DNA from: Aliirhizobium wenxiniae | GTDB taxonomy: Bacteria; Pseudomonadota; Alphaproteobacteria; Rhizobiales; Rhizobiaceae | Assembly: GCF_019511445.1 (NCBI RefSeq) | Contig: NZ_JAEUAN010000022.1 | Span: 1 to 64,000 of the forward strand | Direction of reading: 5' to 3' | DNA length: 64,000 bases | Shown here: one piece after another, positions 9,798 to 18,936 of the stretch | How positions within the stretch are numbered: the stretch's first letter is position 1 | Layout: every line of letters begins with the position of its first letter | Notes under the pieces: generated by a model | Databases searched by the model: none | What the model was told of the DNA's origin: nothing | Seen by the model: only the letters and a program-made list of their open reading frames with translations | Program-made: the position numbers and the translations under genes

Positions 9798-9848
9798 GCA
9801 ATAATTCTGCCAACTGTCCCTTGCTCGACGCAAGCATTCTAGGACAGT
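9786..9848. promoter_or_regulatory. Operator-like GGACAGT repeats between divergent genes
   Basis: Three copies of one 8-nt motif: GGGACAGT at 9786-9793, the inverted copy ACTGTCCC at 9813-9820, and AGGACAGT at 9841-9848. They sit exactly between the MocR regulator and mvaA. MocR/GntR proteins commonly bind repeated half-sites in such regions, so this is a candidate operator that would serve both directions. Confidence 0.55.
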
Positions 9849-9891
9849 TTGCCGCACACGCAAGATTATGTTTTGGTTTGGGAGTGAGCCA

Positions 9892-11184
9892 TTGACGAAA
9901 AAGACCGCAACATCGCGTATCGAAAATATGCGAAACCTCTCGCCTGCCGAGCGGCTCGGACAGGTTGCCGCGGCAACTGAAATGGATGAGAGCGCACGCG
10001 CCGTTTTGTCGGCACAGGACGCCCTGTCCGTCGAGCGTGCCAATGGAATGATCGAGAATGTTATCGGGACATTCCAGCTTCCTCTCGGCGTGGCGACGAA
10101 TTTTCTCGTCAATGGCCAGGAATATCTGGTGCCCATGGCGGTCGAAGAACCCTCAGTGGTTGCTGCAGCTTCCTATATGGCACGTATCGTCCGCGGCTGT
10201 GGCGGTTTCCAGACCTCGTCGACCGCTCCAATCATGCGCGCCCAGGTCCAGATTGTTGGCCTCTCGGATCCGAACGGTGCGCGCCTGGCTATCCTTGCCG
10301 CGCGCGATGAGATCATCGCTTTCGCCAACTCCAAGGATCCGGTCCTCGTGAAGTTTGGCGGCGGCTGCCGCGACATCGAGGTACATGTCTTCACGTCGAC
10401 ATCCCGCGGGCCGATGGTCGTATTGCATCTTCTGGTCGATGTCCGTGACGCAATGGGCGCCAATACCGTGAACACGATGGCGGAAGCCATTGCACCGATT
10501 GTCGAGCGGATCACCGGAGGCGAGGTTCGGCTTCGCATTCTGTCGAATCTTGCGGACCTGAGGCTTGCAAGAGCTCGTCTCGAGCTGACGGAAGAAGCCC
10601 TGGTGACGAAGGATTTTTCGGGCCGTCGGATGATGGAGGGGATCGTCGACGCATACGAATTCGCCGCCGTCGATCCCTACCGGGCAGCGACGCATAACAA
10701 GGGTATCATGAATGGGGTCGACCCTGTCGTCGTCGCGACAGGCAACGATTGGCGGGCGATCGAGGCTGGTGCTCATGCCTATGCCGCGCGCTCTGGTCGC
10801 TACACCTCACTGACGACGTGGGAAATCAGCGCCAAGGGAACGTTGGTCGGTACGATCGAGATGCCGATGGCGCTCGGCCTGGTAGGCGGTGCAACGAAGA
10901 CGCATCCTTCGGCGCAGGCTGCCTTGCAGATCCTCAACGTCGCCTCCGCCGTGGAGCTCGCGGAAGTCACAGTCGCGGTGGGGCTTGCTCAGAACATGGC
11001 GGCTCTGCGGGCGCTTGCGACCGAAGGTATCCAGCGCGGCCACATGGCGCTGCATGCGCGCAACATCGCAATCGGTGCCGGTGCCGCCGGTGTTGAGATC
11101 GACGTCGTTGCACGCCGACTGGCTGCCGACCATGACGTTCGCTCGGCCCGGGCAGAGGAAATCCTGGCCGAACTGCGCAAATAG
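9892..11184 (+). CDS. mvaA: Hydroxymethylglutaryl-CoA reductase, degradative (class II)
   Basis: Catabolic HMG-CoA reductase: oxidises mevalonate plus CoA to HMG-CoA with NAD(P)+. About 430 aa, close to the 428 aa of the Pseudomonas mevalonii enzyme. Catalytic positions are visible: Glu in VEEPSVVAAASYMA, Lys in ATHNKGIMNG, Asp in VDVRDAMGANTVN, and His in RGHMALHARN. The TTG at 9892 is chosen because GGGAG lies 7 nt upstream and the length then fits the family; an ATG at 9868 is the alternative. It is followed by transporter genes and lies opposite mvaB, so the two enzymes together convert mevalonate to acetoacetate and acetyl-CoA. Confidence 0.93.
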   Translation: MTKKTATSRIENMRNLSPAERLGQVAAATEMDESARAVLSAQDALSVERANGMIENVIGTFQLPLGVATNFLVNGQEYLVPMAVEEPSVVAAASYMARIVRGCGGFQTSSTAPIMRAQVQIVGLSDPNGARLAILAARDEIIAFANSKDPVLVKFGGGCRDIEVHVFTSTSRGPMVVLHLLVDVRDAMGANTVNTMAEAIAPIVERITGGEVRLRILSNLADLRLARARLELTEEALVTKDFSGRRMMEGIVDAYEFAAVDPYRAATHNKGIMNGVDPVVVATGNDWRAIEAGAHAYAARSGRYTSLTTWEISAKGTLVGTIEMPMALGLVGGATKTHPSAQAALQILNVASAVELAEVTVAVGLAQNMAALRALATEGIQRGHMALHARNIAIGAGAAGVEIDVVARRLAADHDVRSARAEEILAELRK

Positions 11185-11283
11185 GACTGACATTGCAAGC
11201 CGGGCAAGGGAGGAGTTTGCCCGGCTGCCCAGCATTGCTGGCAATTTTTCCGGCCGATAGGCCGACATCTGGGGAGGTTATTG

Positions 11284-11742
11284 ATGACAGAACAGAATTT
11301 GGTGCGCGCCGCCGGCCCGCACGGTCAGCTTGCCGAGGTGTGGGGAGACGTCGTGTCTCGCCCGCAGCTCGGCAAGGCCATGATCATTGGCGCCATATTG
11401 AGCGTTGCGGTCTACTACGCCACGCTCGCGACGATTGCGCCGATGGCTGCCACGCCGGCCGTAGGCAAGGCGCTTGCAATGCTTGCCGGCATCGTTGGTT
11501 CGGTTGTCAGCGGAGCAGTCTGCTCGCGGATGTTTTCACCGAAACGTGTGGTGGTGGAGCAGGTTCAGACGGGCACGGACTGGCAGTCCGACATCTTGGA
11601 GCAGCTTGAGCAGGAAGGGGGCCCGATCGGTCGCGTGGAAGGCCTTCCCGCCGAGGTTGCGCAGGAAATGCGCGAGGTCGGGCTCTACGACCTGTTCAAG
11701 AACTATCAGGATCGGCGCGGCGCCGGGACACGGGGGGAGTGA
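11284..11742 (+). CDS. Small membrane protein paired with TctA-like permease
   Basis: 152 aa with two hydrophobic segments (about residues 38-60 and 63-85) and a cytosolic tail of ~65 residues rich in acidic residues. No known family is recognised. Its place directly before a TctA-type permease (gap 1 bp) is where TctB small subunits sit, but TctB normally has four membrane segments, so this is a reduced or different partner. The ATG at 11284 follows GGGGAGG. Probably a transporter subunit or accessory factor. Confidence 0.72.
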   Translation: MTEQNLVRAAGPHGQLAEVWGDVVSRPQLGKAMIIGAILSVAVYYATLATIAPMAATPAVGKALAMLAGIVGSVVSGAVCSRMFSPKRVVVEQVQTGTDWQSDILEQLEQEGGPIGRVEGLPAEVAQEMREVGLYDLFKNYQDRRGAGTRGE

Positions 11743-11743
11743 C

Positions 11744-13126
11744 ATGGACGGTATGCTTTATGAAATCATCATGGCCGTTTCTCTCGGCCTTCTCGGAGCA
11801 ATCCTGTTTTCCGCCATCGGCCTGATCTCTGGGACGGACGAAACAACGACGATCGCTCCGGTCACGCTACTCGTCGTCCTATTGGGTGCGCCACCCGTGG
11901 CCGTCTTCACCTTCTGGATGTGTGCCGCCGTTTCCAAGCACATGACGCATGCGGTGCCAACAGCACTGTTAGGGATCCCCGGTGACACGCTCGCATTACC
12001 ACTTCTTCAGCAGGCAACAGCTCTGCGCAATCTTGGCGCACCACATGTAGCGCTACGCAAGATGTTGGCAGGCTCCGTCATATCGGCATTTATAGCCGTG
12101 CCGTTGGCGGTGTTGTTCGCCGTCATCCTTGCTCCTTTCGGAACCTATATCACAGCCTCTGCTCCATGGCTCTTCATCGGCGCCGCTCTCATCATCGCCT
12201 ATTTTTCGGCCGGTCGCTGGGCATCCGTCCTGGCGCTCATTCCGTTCACGCTGATGATCGTTGCATTGCAGGGCTTCACGGCCACGCATAACGTGAAGCT
12301 GGGCGTCAGCTACTTTCTCGGCATCGCCGTCGGTCCTTTGGTTGCGGAACTTTTCTCCGCGGTGTCGCCGCTTGAGCGCAAGCGCATGGACCGCAGCAAG
12401 CCGCGGGAGACGACACTTGCACCGGACGTCAAGAGCTGGGGCGGATATTTCCCCAACCCGTTCCGGGTGCTCGACCGTAGTCAGGTCGTAACGACCGCAG
12501 CTGCCGCCACCGTCACCAGCGCCACCTTCGTGTTCAGTCCTGTGGCCGTCACCGTCATTGCCGGCGAGATTGTCGGCGCGCGCATCAAGCATGCGTACCA
12601 TCGCCTTACCTCGGTGCTCGCGGTCCGGAACGGCGTGACCGAATCGACTTACATTGCAGAAGCGCTCATCCCGCTCATTGCCTTCGGTCTACCGCTGAGC
12701 CCTGTCGCGGCTGGTCCGGCGGCGCCGCTGTTTAACGCTCCGCCGCGCTTCACGGTCGATACCGGAACCGGCGTCGTCAACAACCTGCACACGATGATGT
12801 CGGTCTCCGAATTCCTGGTTTGGGGACTGATCTCCGTCGTCATCGCCGCGGCGATTGCCTACCCGTTCGCGATGAATCACGCCCGCAGCGCAGCGGCCTT
12901 CGTCGCCAAGTACATCAGCCACGAGGCAATCATCGCGACCTTTGTCGGCCTCATCCTGGTCATCGGCCTCTGGGAGGGTGGCTTGCTCGCGCTGCTGGTG
13001 ATCGTCACAGTCGGTCTCGTTGGAGGCCTGCTATACCGCGTGCTTGGCATGAACACCGGCGTGCAGTTCATGGGCTACTACGCCGCGATCCTCAGTGTTC
13101 CGGCGATCCTGAAGCTGATCGGATGA
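11744..13126 (+). CDS. TctA-family (tripartite tricarboxylate type) permease
   Basis: 460 aa, highly hydrophobic, about 11-12 membrane segments, matching the TctA permease family (PF01970 type): early GLISGTDETTTIAPVTLLVV and the conserved AVPTALLGIPGDTLALPLL. ATG 11744 follows a run GGGGGGAG. The TctC periplasmic binding protein that normally works with TctAB is absent nearby, so the binding protein is elsewhere or not needed. Given its operon position between a mevalonate-oxidising enzyme and an exported lactonase-like protein, mevalonate or a related C6 hydroxy acid is the proposed substrate (inference). Confidence 0.85.
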   Translation: MDGMLYEIIMAVSLGLLGAILFSAIGLISGTDETTTIAPVTLLVVLLGAPPVAVFTFWMCAAVSKHMTHAVPTALLGIPGDTLALPLLQQATALRNLGAPHVALRKMLAGSVISAFIAVPLAVLFAVILAPFGTYITASAPWLFIGAALIIAYFSAGRWASVLALIPFTLMIVALQGFTATHNVKLGVSYFLGIAVGPLVAELFSAVSPLERKRMDRSKPRETTLAPDVKSWGGYFPNPFRVLDRSQVVTTAAAATVTSATFVFSPVAVTVIAGEIVGARIKHAYHRLTSVLAVRNGVTESTYIAEALIPLIAFGLPLSPVAAGPAAPLFNAPPRFTVDTGTGVVNNLHTMMSVSEFLVWGLISVVIAAAIAYPFAMNHARSAAAFVAKYISHEAIIATFVGLILVIGLWEGGLLALLVIVTVGLVGGLLYRVLGMNTGVQFMGYYAAILSVPAILKLIG

Positions 13127-13167
13127 TCTGATCCAGTCGTTCGACTGACCTACGGGAGGAGAAAACC

Positions 13168-14196
13168 ATGAACCGACTTATGCACGTTTCAACTCTGGCT
13201 GCTGCACTGATGATCATCGGTGCAGCAGCCCATGCTGACGGGAATGCCACGCTTCCGACGCTGGACATCCCCCGATCACTGCAAGGTGTGGTACCATTGC
13301 CGGTCGCGGAGTCCGAACTTCCATCGGTCGAAGCCAGGGAATATTTCAAAGTTTCCGAGAAGGGCATACAGCTCGAATGCCCGACATTCGATGCAAGAGG
13401 CGATTTGCTGTTCTGCGAAGTCTTCGGCGGAACGGTATTCCGCCTCACTGCGGAAAAGCAACTTTCGAGCTTCGTACCCAACGAGACGCTTCGCCCAGCG
13501 GGACTGGCAGTCCACCAAGAGGGTCGTGTCTACATGGCAGAACTCGGGGATTTCAAATCGCGCGGATCAGTCGTCTCCATGGCGCCCGACGGCTCCGATG
13601 TACAGACGATCGTTTCGAGAGATGACGGCTTTCTGCCGGACGACCTCGTCTTCGACAAGGGAGGCGGCTTCTACTTCACTGACTTTAAGGGTGGCTCCAG
13701 CACACCCTCCGGCGGCGTCTACTATGTTGCACCCGACGGAGGTAAGCCAGTTGTCGTCGTACCGAACCTGCGGATTGCCAACGGCATTGGCCTTAGCCCC
13801 GATGGCAAGACGCTTTGGGTCACAGAGTTGGCAGGGGGCCAGCTACATCGCATTTCCCTCGCGGATGCGACCACAGTCGCACCGTTCGGATCATCTGTCG
13901 TCTACAATTTCATCGGCGGCGGGCCAGATTCTGTGCGCGTCGATGCCGATGGGAATGTCTATGTCGCAATATATGGTCAGGGGCGGATCATGGTGTTCAA
14001 CCCGCTTGGTCTTGCTATCGGGCAATACCTACTGCCCGGTCGAGATGACGGGCACAATCTGCGCTCCACTTCGATGGTCATCCGCCCCGGGACGGATGAG
14101 TTGCTGATTTTTACGAATGATTGGGACAAAGGTCAGGGTTCGACCATTTTTGTTGCCAAAGCTGTGGCCGAGGCGGCACCACCATTCCCACATTAG
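13168..14196 (+). CDS. Exported SMP-30/gluconolactonase-like protein
   Basis: 342 aa, predicted periplasmic. Signal peptide MNRLMHVSTLAAALMIIGAA followed by an Ala-Asp cleavage region. The mature part is a six-bladed SMP-30/LRE-like beta-propeller: LECPTFDARGDLLFCEVFGG (metal-site Glu type), DGFLPDDLVFDKGGGFYFTD, IANGIGLSPDGKTLWVTEL, GGPDSVRVDADGNVYVA. Family members are calcium-dependent lactonases such as gluconolactonase and Drp35. It follows the permease gene by 41 bp with GGGAGGAG before its ATG. An exported lactonase at the end of a mevalonate operon would be well placed to open mevalonolactone before uptake (inference). Confidence 0.85.
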   Translation: MNRLMHVSTLAAALMIIGAAAHADGNATLPTLDIPRSLQGVVPLPVAESELPSVEAREYFKVSEKGIQLECPTFDARGDLLFCEVFGGTVFRLTAEKQLSSFVPNETLRPAGLAVHQEGRVYMAELGDFKSRGSVVSMAPDGSDVQTIVSRDDGFLPDDLVFDKGGGFYFTDFKGGSSTPSGGVYYVAPDGGKPVVVVPNLRIANGIGLSPDGKTLWVTELAGGQLHRISLADATTVAPFGSSVVYNFIGGGPDSVRVDADGNVYVAIYGQGRIMVFNPLGLAIGQYLLPGRDDGHNLRSTSMVIRPGTDELLIFTNDWDKGQGSTIFVAKAVAEAAPPFPH

Positions 14197-14213
14197 GCCG
14201 GCGGATCTCCCAC

Positions 14214-14236
14214 CAACTCGCAAATCAGCTGAGTTG
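14214..14236. repeat. Inverted repeat after the lactonase gene
   Basis: CAACTC (14214-14219) pairs with GAGTTG (14231-14236), overlapping a second dyad TCGCAA/TTGCGA. It lies 18 bp past the stop codon of the lactonase gene and may act as a weak terminator or mRNA end, but no T-run follows. The remaining 220 bp up to cysG hold nothing recognisable. Confidence 0.35.
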
Positions 14237-14463
14237 CGAATTGCGCACCACCGCAATGGGCGAATGGGCTAAAACCGCTCGGGCATGACCGATCGCAGAA
14301 ACCAGGCATCCCCGCTTGACCCGTGACCGTTAGGTTCACGATTGCTCCTGCGGTCAGCTGTGTCCATTCGCCCGAGCCACTCCTGGGTGGCGAACTGGGT
14401 TGATTAAGATAGCGGGGTTGTCGGTTCAGCTCCTATCAAGAGCTTAGCTGACGATCGGGATTG

Positions 14464-15960
14464 TCATATATAGTCGGAAGCCACACGCGATCTCCCGGCA
14501 ACTCTGAACGTGGACTGACATCTTCGGGCGACTGCAGCTTGATTGCCGAAAACCGCACCGACGCCGATCAATATTGGCTCGTCCAACCCAATCACATCCA
14601 CTGCCCGCTCAAGATCGCGAAGCGCTCCGTGCCAGTGCTGCTCATTAGGCCGCGTCAAGCTGCTGACGATCGCGGCAGGCATATCCGCCGTCATTCCCGC
14701 ATTGACCAGTCTCTCAGCAATTTCGCCGGCAGTACGTCCCGCCATGTAATAGATCGTGGTCATGTTTCTGTCGGCAAGTGAAGTCCAATCAAGGTTCTCC
14801 GGTAGACTGCCCTTACGCGAGTGACCTGTGATAAAACGGACGCCCTGTGCGTGGTCGCGATGGGTGAGCGAGACGCCGAGACGCGATGCCATGGCACTTG
14901 CCGCCGTAATGCCCGGCACGACGTCGACGGCAATGCCGTGCTCTCTCAGGCTCGCAATTTCCTCGCCCGCGCGACCGAAAAACATAGGATCTCCCGACTT
15001 CAGTCGAACAACGCGTTTGCCTGCCCTGGCAAATCTCACCATCATGTCGTTGATGTCCTCCTGCCGGCAACTCTCTCGGCCGCCGCGCTTCCCGACCAGC
15101 ATCCGTTTGGCTTCGCGGCGAGCAAGTTCGAGCACTTCGTTGGAGACGAGATCGTCGAACAGGATGACATCGGCTGCCTGAAGTGCGCGCACGGCTTTGA
15201 GGGTGAGGAGTTCCGAATCTCCTGGGCCAGCGCCGACAAGGGTGACATGACCGATGCGCGACGGAGTAGAGGCAATCCGGCGGGCGTCACCTAGTAGCTC
15301 TGTCTCCGACATTGCGTCCGGCCTGTCACGAAAGGCGCGGTCGATGAAACGCTCCCAAAAAGCGCGACGCTGGCCACCCGGTTGGAGCATTTCGTTGATC
15401 GCCTCGCGCAATGATTGGGCAAGGTTCGCCCAGCTTTTTAGCGAGAGCGGTAGAAGTGTCTCGATCCGGCGCCGGATCGCCTGCGCCAGGATCGGGGCCG
15501 CGCCATCTGTGGAGATGGAGACAACCACCGGCGAGCGGTTGACGATCGACCCGAACTGGAACTGGCAGAATGCCGGCTTGTCGATGACGTTGACCGGAAC
15601 ACCGGCAGCGCGTGCCGCATCGAAAAAGGCTTTCGCTTCCTCTTCATCCTCGCAATCCGCGATGGCGATGGTGGAGCCGGAAAAAATGCTATCATTCCAG
15701 AGATGGGCATGATGGACAAAGCCGCCTTGGGGGTGTTCGGCGCCTCGGGTGATCAGCTTTTCGAACGTCTCGCAAAGATGCTCGGCATGGACATGGACCG
15801 TCGCGCCACAGGCGGCCAGCAGTTCCGCCTTCCAGGCGGCGGCATCCGAGCCGCCTGCCACGATCACGACCTTTCCTTCGAGCGCCCAGAAAACGGGAAG
15901 CTTGGCGAGTGGCGCCATCCGCGCGGTCCTGTCACTCCGCTGCTGCTGCAAGACATCCAT
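14464..15960 (-). CDS. cysG: Siroheme synthase (precorrin-2 dehydrogenase/ferrochelatase plus methyltransferase)
   Basis: About 498 aa. The N-terminal part (~15-215) is the NAD-dependent precorrin-2 dehydrogenase/ferrochelatase module, although its nucleotide loop reads VAGGSDAAAW instead of the usual GGGxVA, a noticeable variation. The C-terminal half is the SAM uroporphyrinogen-III methyltransferase: VTLVGAGPGDSELLTLKA, DVILFDDLVS, RLKSGDPMFFGR, VVPGITAASA and YYMAGRT. It makes the siroheme needed by NirB, which explains its place at the end of the nitrate operon. The ATG at 15960 overlaps the end of nasA by 29 bp. Confidence 0.92.
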   Translation of the reverse strand: MDVLQQQRSDRTARMAPLAKLPVFWALEGKVVIVAGGSDAAAWKAELLAACGATVHVHAEHLCETFEKLITRGAEHPQGGFVHHAHLWNDSIFSGSTIAIADCEDEEEAKAFFDAARAAGVPVNVIDKPAFCQFQFGSIVNRSPVVVSISTDGAAPILAQAIRRRIETLLPLSLKSWANLAQSLREAINEMLQPGGQRRAFWERFIDRAFRDRPDAMSETELLGDARRIASTPSRIGHVTLVGAGPGDSELLTLKAVRALQAADVILFDDLVSNEVLELARREAKRMLVGKRGGRESCRQEDINDMMVRFARAGKRVVRLKSGDPMFFGRAGEEIASLREHGIAVDVVPGITAASAMASRLGVSLTHRDHAQGVRFITGHSRKGSLPENLDWTSLADRNMTTIYYMAGRTAGEIAERLVNAGMTADMPAAIVSSLTRPNEQHWHGALRDLERAVDVIGLDEPILIGVGAVFGNQAAVARRCQSTFRVAGRSRVASDYI

Positions 15961-18586
15961 CGATGATCCCCCTGATTTCTGCGCGGCAGGAGCCGCAATT
16001 GGTGCCGGCATTCGTATGTGCGCCAACGGCCTTGACGCTGTGGCAACCGCCGCGAACAGCCTCGATGATCTGGTTCGTTCCGACAAAGAAGCAGGAGCAG
16101 ACGGTTGCGCCGGGATCAGGCTGGTCCATACCCGGCCTCCCAGCCACGATCGAAAACCGGCGGCGCATGTCGCCATGGTCCGCGGATAACTGCGCGATCG
16201 CCCAGTTGCGGGCTACCGCGACCGGCTGTCTGGCGATGAAGAGTGCTGCGAGAAGCCGGCCGTCGCGAAAGAATGCCAGTCGCAGATCGCCGGATTGCCC
16301 GTCGGAATAACCAAGCGGCTCTATGCCGGCGCTAAGGCCGAACGTGGCCCGGCACCAGTCTGTCCAATCTTCGATGGCTTGGATGAATCCGAGTTCAGTC
16401 CTCCAGCCGCCTTCGGCTTTGGCCAAAGCCCAATATTCGGCGCCCGTGACCGATGGCTTTTCCGCCGAGACAGCGAAGCCATAAAGGGCGGCCGGGAAGG
16501 GGCGGGCGGCAATGGCGACATTTTTCGAAGCCGGTTGGCCGGAGAACGGATCGACCACCGGCGGGATCAGCGCATCGATGCGCGCCTTCGAGGCATATTG
16601 GTCGTTCCAGTGCATGGGCACGAAGACATTGCCGCGAGCCTGACGTTCGGTGACCAGCGCGCGGACGATCGCAGTCCCACGTGGACTTTGCAATTCCACC
16701 AGGCCGGCGCCGCGAATTCCGAGATCGATCGCATCGCGTGGATGGATTTCGGCGAAAGGCTCGGCGATGTGGCCGGAGAGCCTCGCGCTTTTGCCGGTGC
16801 GGGTCATCGTGTGCCAGTGGTCACGGATTCGGCCTGTGTTGAGAGTAAGCGGATAGCTGGCGCTGGTGCGGTCCGTCGTAGACGGGTTGACGGCAACGAA
16901 CCTTGCCTTGCCGTCAGCGTGGTAAAAGCCGCCATTCGCGAAGAAACGTGTCTCGTTATTGCCTTTTCCAGCGAGTTGCGGCCATTGGAATGGTGCAAGC
17001 CTATCGTAACCATCCTGACTGATGGCGGCGTGGGCGCCGATGTCGAAATCGCGGAGGCCTTCATTCTCGAAGGATGAGAGTGCTGCATGTTCCGCAAAGA
17101 TCTCTGCCTGGGACCGATAATCGAAACCGGAGTGACCCATGCGTTGGGCGACCCCTGCCAGTTGCCACCAGTCGGGTCTTGCATTGCCGGGAGACTTCAG
17201 GAAACGACGCTGACGGGAGATCCTACGCTCGGAATTGGTAACCGTTCCGTCCTTCTCGCCCCAGCCGAGTGAGGGGAGGAGGACGTCGGCGTGACGCGCC
17301 GTATCCGTATCGTGCAGAATATCAGAGACCACGACGAAGGGGCAGTCCCTGATGGCAGCCTCGACCGCATGCGCATCCGGCATGGATACGACCGGATTGG
17401 TTGCCATGATCCAAAGCGCTTTGATGCGCCCGTCGGCCACGGCCTTGAACATGTCGACAGCCTTCAGGCCGGGTCTGGTGGCGATCGTCGGTGAGGACCA
17501 GAAGCGTTGGACCCGGTCACGATCCTCGGTGCTCTCGATTGCCATATGGGCGGCGAGCATGTTCGCAAGCCCGCCGACTTCGCGCCCACCCATGGCATTC
17601 GGCTGGCCGGTTAACGAGAAGGGTCCCATGCCCGGACGGCCGATGCGACCGGTCGCCAGATGGCAGTTGATGATCGCGTTGACCTTGTCGGTGCCGGAAG
17701 AAGACTGATTGATGCCCTGGCTGTAGCAAGTGACCGTCTTTTCCGTCATTTCGAATAGCCGGAAAAACTCGCGGATCTGCATGGCCGGCAGTCCGGTGCG
17801 GTCGAGCAGGTCCTCGAAAGTGACGGCTGATGCAGCGGCAAATGCCTCGGCGAAACCTGCCGTATGAGCACCGATATAGGTCTGGTCGATAGCCGGGCCT
17901 TTGGCGAGATGCGCAAGCAGCCCTAGGAACAACGCCACGTCGCCATCTGGGCGGATCGCGAGATGCAGATCGGCAATATCGCAGGTCATGGTGCGTCGCG
18001 GATCGATGACGACGATTTTCATCCCGGGCCTTGCGGTCTTTGCCGCTGCAAGACGCTGGTAGATTACGGGGTGACACCAGGCGAGATTGGAACCGGTCAG
18101 GATAACGAGTTCCGCCAGTTCCAGGTCGTTGTAGATACCCGGCACGGTGTCGGAGCCGAAGGCGCGACGATGCCCTGCAACGGAGGACGACATGCAGAGC
18201 CGGGAATTGGTGTCGATATTGCCGGAGCCGATGAAGCCCTTCATCAGCTTGTTGGCGACGTAATAGTCCTCCGTCAGCAATTGTCCGGAAACATAGAAGG
18301 CGACGGAATCCGGTCCTTGCTCAGAAATCGCTTCGGAGAATTTCCGCGCCACGAGATCGAGCGCCGTGTCCCACGTCGCCCGTTGCCCGCCGATTTCCGG
18401 AAACAGCACACGTCCGTCGAGATCGATCGTCTCGGCCAGAGCAGATCCCTTGGAGCAGAGCCGGCCCAAATTGGCCGGGTGTTCCGGATCGCCCTTTACC
18501 GAGATGTCGCCGTCATGAGTCACCGTGGCGATGACGCCGCAGCCGACCCCGCAATAGGGACAGGTCGTCCTGGTTTCTGTGGACAT
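15932..18586 (-). CDS. nasA: Assimilatory nitrate reductase, catalytic subunit
   Basis: 884 aa cytoplasmic molybdopterin (bis-MGD) enzyme reducing nitrate to nitrite. The N-terminal CPYCGVGCGV plus LGRLCSKG supply the Cys ligands of a [4Fe-4S] cluster. Downstream come typical oxidoreductase blocks (ILTGSNLAWCHPVIYQR, NCHLATGRIGRPGMGPFSL, TNPVVSMPD) and a C-terminal molydopterin-binding region. The last ~60 residues (VCSCFFVGTNQIIEAV ... GTNCGSCRAEI) form a BFD-like [2Fe-2S] domain, as in Klebsiella NasA-type enzymes. Eighth gene from the front of the nitrate block, between nirD and cysG. Sometimes annotated narB or nasC. Confidence 0.94.
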   Translation of the reverse strand: MSTETRTTCPYCGVGCGVIATVTHDGDISVKGDPEHPANLGRLCSKGSALAETIDLDGRVLFPEIGGQRATWDTALDLVARKFSEAISEQGPDSVAFYVSGQLLTEDYYVANKLMKGFIGSGNIDTNSRLCMSSSVAGHRRAFGSDTVPGIYNDLELAELVILTGSNLAWCHPVIYQRLAAAKTARPGMKIVVIDPRRTMTCDIADLHLAIRPDGDVALFLGLLAHLAKGPAIDQTYIGAHTAGFAEAFAAASAVTFEDLLDRTGLPAMQIREFFRLFEMTEKTVTCYSQGINQSSSGTDKVNAIINCHLATGRIGRPGMGPFSLTGQPNAMGGREVGGLANMLAAHMAIESTEDRDRVQRFWSSPTIATRPGLKAVDMFKAVADGRIKALWIMATNPVVSMPDAHAVEAAIRDCPFVVVSDILHDTDTARHADVLLPSLGWGEKDGTVTNSERRISRQRRFLKSPGNARPDWWQLAGVAQRMGHSGFDYRSQAEIFAEHAALSSFENEGLRDFDIGAHAAISQDGYDRLAPFQWPQLAGKGNNETRFFANGGFYHADGKARFVAVNPSTTDRTSASYPLTLNTGRIRDHWHTMTRTGKSARLSGHIAEPFAEIHPRDAIDLGIRGAGLVELQSPRGTAIVRALVTERQARGNVFVPMHWNDQYASKARIDALIPPVVDPFSGQPASKNVAIAARPFPAALYGFAVSAEKPSVTGAEYWALAKAEGGWRTELGFIQAIEDWTDWCRATFGLSAGIEPLGYSDGQSGDLRLAFFRDGRLLAALFIARQPVAVARNWAIAQLSADHGDMRRRFSIVAGRPGMDQPDPGATVCSCFFVGTNQIIEAVRGGCHSVKAVGAHTNAGTNCGSCRAEIRGIIDGCLAAAAE

Positions 18587-18593
18587 GGGCGAC

Positions 18594-18932
18594 CTATTCC
18601 GCAGCCGCGAGCATCAGGCTTTCCAGCGCGATGAACAGCTTGCCGTCCTCGACCTTCACCGGAATGGTGCGCACCTCGCCCTCGTCGGCACCCAGTGCCT
18701 TTCCGGTTTCGAGCGAGATGACCCAGTTGTGCAGTGGGCAGGTGACCGAGGTGCCGTGAACGATGCCTTCCGAAAGCGGGCCGCCCTTGTGCGGGCAGCG
18801 GTTCTCGATCGCGTAGACCTCGTGTTCATCAGTGCGGAAGACGGCGATCTTCAGGTAGGGCGTCTTGACGCAACGCGCACCGAGAAGCGGGATGTCGGTG
18901 ATGTCGCCGATCGGGTGCCAGTTCATCTCCAT
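18594..18932 (-). CDS. nirD: Nitrite reductase small subunit (Rieske type)
   Basis: 112 aa. Rieske-like [2Fe-2S] fold with a full ligand set: CPHKGGPLSEG and CPLHNWVISLETG. Works with NirB in NADH-dependent reduction of nitrite to ammonium. The ATG at 18932 lies 4 bp after the nirB stop, so the pair is tightly coupled. Normal length for the family. Confidence 0.93.
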   Translation of the reverse strand: MEMNWHPIGDITDIPLLGARCVKTPYLKIAVFRTDEHEVYAIENRCPHKGGPLSEGIVHGTSVTCPLHNWVISLETGKALGADEGEVRTIPVKVEDGKLFIALESLMLAAAE

Positions 18933-18936
18933 CGTC

